From Arenicella sp. (lineage in GTDB: Bacteria > Pseudomonadota > Gammaproteobacteria > Arenicellales > Arenicellaceae): a stretch of 9,299 nt of DNA. Positions 6,467 through 9,299 of the stretch are shown here, piece by piece. Location of the stretch: assembly GCA_016763815.1 (NCBI GenBank), contig JAESTB010000568.1, positions 1 through 9,299 of the forward strand. The letters run 5' to 3'. The notes beneath the pieces are model-generated. The model had not been told where the DNA came from. It saw nothing but the letters and a program-made list of their open reading frames with translations, and did no database searches. The translations under genes and the position numbers were made by a program. Position 1 is the first letter of the stretch. Each line of letters begins with the position of its first letter.

Positions 6467-7984
6467 GTGATAATTACTATGCCTAAAGCACTTCAGCGAA
6501 AAATGACCGAGGCCAAAACCTATGACGAGTGGCAATCAGCGGCTCAAGGCTACGACGAGCGCAATGGTTTGGAACGCTGGAAGCAGAGCGAAAAGAGCCG
6601 TAGCTATGACTACACTACGATCCGGCGCAGGCTAGATGCATTAAAGTCAATGCGAAAGGTGAGTGACAATCACGCTATTCTGTTCACCTTGAACGAGGGC
6701 ATTCATGGCAACTTGGGCGGCATGGGCAACTCTTCGCTTTACAACAAAGCTAAGTTTGGCACCAAGCAGCTGATCGTTGATTATGTTGACGAAGTTTCTT
6801 CTGCCTTGGAGTATTTAGCCAAACCAAAGCTAAAAGGCGTGAGTATGCGCGAGAAGATCGATTTTTTTAATCGTGCACATTTATGCTTTGGACAATCTGC
6901 CTTAATGTTCAGTGGTTCTGGAACCTTTTTGTTTTTCCACGTTGGCGTGCTAAAAGCGCTTTGGGAACAAGACCTAATTCCTGATGTTATTTCAGGCTCA
7001 AGTGGCGGCGCCTTAATTGCGGCGGTTGCCGGCAGTCGTAAATCAGAGCAACTCGGCGAAGTGTTTAATCCTGAGTTTTTAGAGTTTGAGAACGAGATCA
7101 AGAATATTATTCGAAATCTTGCGCCTGGTAAAAAACGCAACCTTCGCAAAAACGACTTGATGAAAATCATCGAGCGAATCATTCCAGATGTGACCTTTGA
7201 AGAGGCCTATCAAATATCGGGCCTGAAAATAAATATCTCTATTGCGCCGTATGAGCGTCATCAGAGGTCACGACTACTGAATGCCATCACCTCGCCAAAT
7301 GTAATGTTACGCGAAGCCGTAATGGCGAGCTGCTGCATACCCGGGGTTTTTCCTCCGGTATCATTGGCCGCACGAAACGTTAAAGGCGATCGCGTGCCTT
7401 ATCTGCCACAGCGAAAGTGGGTTGACGGTTCAATGAGTGACGACCTACCAATGAAGCGTTTATCGCGCCTGTATGGCGTAAATCATTTTATCGTAAGCCA
7501 AACCAACCCCTTAGTTTTACCATTCTTAAAGGCTGAAAACCGTAATAGCGGCTTGGTATCGACGGTAAGTAATACCGCGCTTAAGACGATGAAGGATTGG
7601 GGCTTAGCGGCATCGCACTTGATGCAGCGCCCTTTTAAAGAAAATTCTTACGCCAGCAAACTGATTAATGGCTATATCGCTTTGGTATCTCAGACTTATA
7701 CTGGCGATATCAATATATTACCGTCCAGTCGGTTCCTTAGCCCAGCTCAAGTTTTGGCTTCTCGTTCTTCAGAAGAGGTAATGGAACTGTTGAATGAAGG
7801 CGAACGTGCGACTTGGCCAGCGATTGAGCGTATTCGAATTCAAACACGTATCAGCCGCACACTGAATCGTTTACTTGATGACATTGACCACGGCGTCGCC
7901 GGTGGTGGTCGCCGAGAGGCTCACCCGAAACGCAAAGCCGTGAAGCCTTTGACCATAGTTGAAACAAAAGCAAAGAGTAAGTAA
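6467..7984 (+). CDS. DUF3336-patatin triacylglycerol lipase-like protein
   Basis: This 505-residue serine lipase belongs to the patatin family with an N-terminal DUF3336 domain (Pfam PF11815), the architecture of yeast Tgl3/Tgl4 and plant SDP1 triacylglycerol lipases. DUF3336 spans about 5-135. The patatin domain follows: oxyanion region MFSGSGTFLFFHVGVL (147-162), nucleophile elbow ISGSSGG (175-181; Ser179) and catalytic DGS (320-322; Asp320). Family members have DG[GAS] at the latter site. No signal peptide is seen, so it probably acts in the cytosol or on lipid-body surfaces, releasing fatty acids. GTG 6467 is chosen over ATG 6479 because GAGGA (6455-6459) lies seven bases before GTG but 19 before ATG. 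The tail (about 481-505) is rich in Arg and Lys. A small hairpin, ACTCT/AGAGT (6431-6444), precedes the ribosome site. Probably cotranscribed with the parA-like gene. Confidence 0.9.
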   Translation: MIITMPKALQRKMTEAKTYDEWQSAAQGYDERNGLERWKQSEKSRSYDYTTIRRRLDALKSMRKVSDNHAILFTLNEGIHGNLGGMGNSSLYNKAKFGTKQLIVDYVDEVSSALEYLAKPKLKGVSMREKIDFFNRAHLCFGQSALMFSGSGTFLFFHVGVLKALWEQDLIPDVISGSSGGALIAAVAGSRKSEQLGEVFNPEFLEFENEIKNIIRNLAPGKKRNLRKNDLMKIIERIIPDVTFEEAYQISGLKINISIAPYERHQRSRLLNAITSPNVMLREAVMASCCIPGVFPPVSLAARNVKGDRVPYLPQRKWVDGSMSDDLPMKRLSRLYGVNHFIVSQTNPLVLPFLKAENRNSGLVSTVSNTALKTMKDWGLAASHLMQRPFKENSYASKLINGYIALVSQTYTGDINILPSSRFLSPAQVLASRSSEEVMELLNEGERATWPAIERIRIQTRISRTLNRLLDDIDHGVAGGGRREAHPKRKAVKPLTIVETKAKSK

Positions 7985-7992
7985 ATCGCAAT

Positions 7993-8017
7993 CGACCAGC
8001 CATAGCGAGTCTGGTCG
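7993..8017 (+). terminator. Hairpin just after the patatin gene (possible terminator without U tract)
   Basis: CGACCAG (7993-7999) and CTGGTCG (8011-8017) form a perfect seven-pair GC-rich stem with an 11-base loop, nine bases after the lipase stop. No T run follows, so it is either a weak terminator or a 3' end stabiliser of the mRNA. Confidence 0.4.
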
Positions 8018-8056
8018 GCAAATCTGCTTTGGCGGTGAAACAAGCCTATTAAAGTC

Positions 8057-8101
8057 GTTAACCAAGAGATAAGATTACAGCTTGTCTCTTGGTAGATTAA
8101 C
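8057..8101. other. Strong hairpin between patatin and methyltransferase-like genes
   Basis: ACCAAGAGA (8061-8069) pairs with TCTCTTGGT (8085-8093). Inside, AAG pairs with CTT (8071-8073 with 8081-8083) across a single mismatch, leaving a seven-base loop. Outside, GTTA (8057-8060) can pair with TAAC (8098-8101) past a four-base bulge. Neither strand has a T run next to the stem, so it is not a standard terminator. It lies 24 bases before the next start codon and could be a 5' UTR structure, an operator dyad or a processing site. Confidence 0.6.
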
Positions 8102-8124
8102 TGCGACCAATTTTAGGTGCCTCC

Positions 8125-9299
8125 GTGTCAAACGAAAACCCACAGCAACAATTAGATCAGCAAACGGAAACCTCTTCTGGCTCGCCTTCGTGCTCATTAC
8201 TGGACCCATGGTCGGGCTTAGTTGAATTGAACCCACAGCTTAGTCTGGCGGATGGTGTATACCAAAATACCAGTACGCAAATTCGTCAATCGCAGCTCTC
8301 AAACTATATCGGGCTCGCCGTTAATGATGTATACGATTGCGTCACTGACCTATCGCTATTCTCGGTCGAAATTGAAAAGTTATTATTAACTGACGAATTA
8401 CGCGCGGCCCTGTCGCCATCGCCGGTAAATTACTTACTTAGCTTCAACTTTGATAGCATCGAGCACGCCCTTGACCTAACTCAAGATTTTGGCGGTGTCA
8501 GTCACTTCTTAGCCGACAAAGTAAGCGCCTTAGACAGTGTAAAGGTTGATCTCGGACATGCCAAGTTTTCGCTTAAACGGTGTGCTGCATTCAGCAACAT
8601 TACTACCGTTTCAGAGGAGTTAGGCCGATTATCATTTGCTGATAAAAGCTACGATTTAATCGTAGTCGGTCCACTCGAAGACCTTGGCTTGTCTAAAGAG
8701 GCGCAAATCGAGTTAATTCAAACGCTTCACTTAGCCCTCAAGAATACCGGTCGACTGGTGATCAATGTCCGTAACCGAGACCGCTTAAACAAGTGGACGT
8801 CGCCGGGCTCAGATACCACGGCCTACCGTGAACTTTACCAAAATGAAATGCAGACCGATTTTACTGAACGTGAATTAGATCACGCTCTTAAAACGTCCGG
8901 TTTTCTGCATTGGGATTCATACGCCAGTTTCTCGCAATCCAGATCAATTAGTCACCTATTATCTAAGCAATACTTATCGACAAACTCGCATGCATTGAAT
9001 CACTTCAACCGACTTGGTGGAATTGGCAACGCCAGCATTAACGAGTATTTATTATTTAAAAACCTATACGACGAGCGCGGCGGCGTGTTTGATTTAGCGA
9101 CCCGTTTTGTCATCATCGCCAGCGCCTCGGCTACTCGGACTCAACAACTATGTAACAACGACTTTGCGCATTTCTCAGGCACCGGGAGAAAGCCTCAATG
9201 GCGAGCCACAACGCAATGCATCGCCGGCTCGAAGCAAGTCACTAAAACCCTAGTTCACCCAGATATTGAAGTGGTCGATAGTCGCCAAGCAAAGATCAC
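8125..9299 (+). CDS. Methyltransferase-like multidomain protein (3' end outside window)
   Basis: The frame opens at GTG 8125, with AGG seven bases upstream, and stays open for 391 codons to the window edge. No in-frame ATG offers a better start. The first 30 residues are Gln/Ser/Thr-rich and probably disordered. Residues about 100-270 resemble a class I SAM-dependent methyltransferase: SIEHALDLTQDFGGVSHFLADKV in the place of motif I, SFADKSYDLIVVGPLEDLG (170-188) and the helix-strand ALKNTGRLVINVRNRDRL (204-221). Motif I lacks the usual GxGxG, so SAM binding is doubtful. From about 325 a second region begins (FVIIASASATRTQQL, then DFAHFSGTGRKPQWRATTQ), suggesting a larger protein, perhaps one of cell-surface polysaccharide synthesis. 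That role is a guess. Confidence 0.65.
   Translation, partial: MSNENPQQQLDQQTETSSGSPSCSLLDPWSGLVELNPQLSLADGVYQNTSTQIRQSQLSNYIGLAVNDVYDCVTDLSLFSVEIEKLLLTDELRAALSPSPVNYLLSFNFDSIEHALDLTQDFGGVSHFLADKVSALDSVKVDLGHAKFSLKRCAAFSNITTVSEELGRLSFADKSYDLIVVGPLEDLGLSKEAQIELIQTLHLALKNTGRLVINVRNRDRLNKWTSPGSDTTAYRELYQNEMQTDFTERELDHALKTSGFLHWDSYASFSQSRSISHLLSKQYLSTNSHALNHFNRLGGIGNASINEYLLFKNLYDERGGVFDLATRFVIIASASATRTQQLCNNDFAHFSGTGRKPQWRATTQCIAGSKQVTKTLVHPDIEVVDSRQAKI

Noticed and set aside
6781..7182. 133-codon minus-strand open frame inside the patatin gene
   Set aside because: It lies opposite a clearly conserved lipase domain, has no recognisable domain of its own, and is best explained as a shadow of that gene.
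8057..8101. Integron attC site, suggested by GTTA...TTAAC ends around a hairpin
   Set aside because: The end motifs do not match the R-box consensus and are in the wrong order, and there are no gene cassettes nearby.

Overview
The window looks like chromosomal DNA of a marine-type gammaproteobacterium that can grow on hydrocarbons. The basis is an integral-membrane AlkB alkane hydroxylase with a divergent AraC-family regulator, moderate GC content, and gene families (OYE, APH-type kinase, DUF3336-patatin lipase) typical of such bacteria. The genus cannot be fixed from the sequence.

Layout. (1) 1-350: the 3' end of a secreted-type protein ending in thrombospondin type-3 calcium-binding repeats, followed by a terminator-like hairpin. 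(2) 582-5103: an alkane module. alkB is on the minus strand. A 110-bp divergent control region separates it from a plus-strand operon of an AraC-family regulator, an APH/ACAD10-like kinase (4-base overlap with the regulator) and an Old Yellow Enzyme reductase. (3) 5104-5550: 447 bp without a convincing gene, holding a terminator hairpin, five tandem 28-bp repeat units and a cluster of AT-rich inverted repeats. (4) 5551-7984: a small ParA-type ATPase, a possible 32-codon ORF with its own Shine-Dalgarno, and a DUF3336-patatin lipase starting at GTG, all closely spaced on the plus strand. (5) 7985-8124: two hairpins, one of them strong. (6) 8125-9299: the 5' part of a protein with a degenerate methyltransferase-like domain, running off the window.

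How the genes may work together. AlkB oxidises alkanes to 1-alkanols, probably under control of the adjacent AraC protein. The co-transcribed kinase and flavin reductase are plausible helpers for side products such as hydroxyacyl-CoAs or enones, but this is inference from context. The DUF3336-patatin lipase would release fatty acids from storage lipid.

The most unusual arrangement is repeat array - small ParA - small ORF - patatin. It resembles a type Ib partition locus (upstream direct-repeat centromere, ParA without an HTH domain), except that the usual small DNA-binding partner is missing or replaced by the 32-codon ORF and the lipase. A lipid-granule or membrane-cargo positioning role is a speculative but testable idea.
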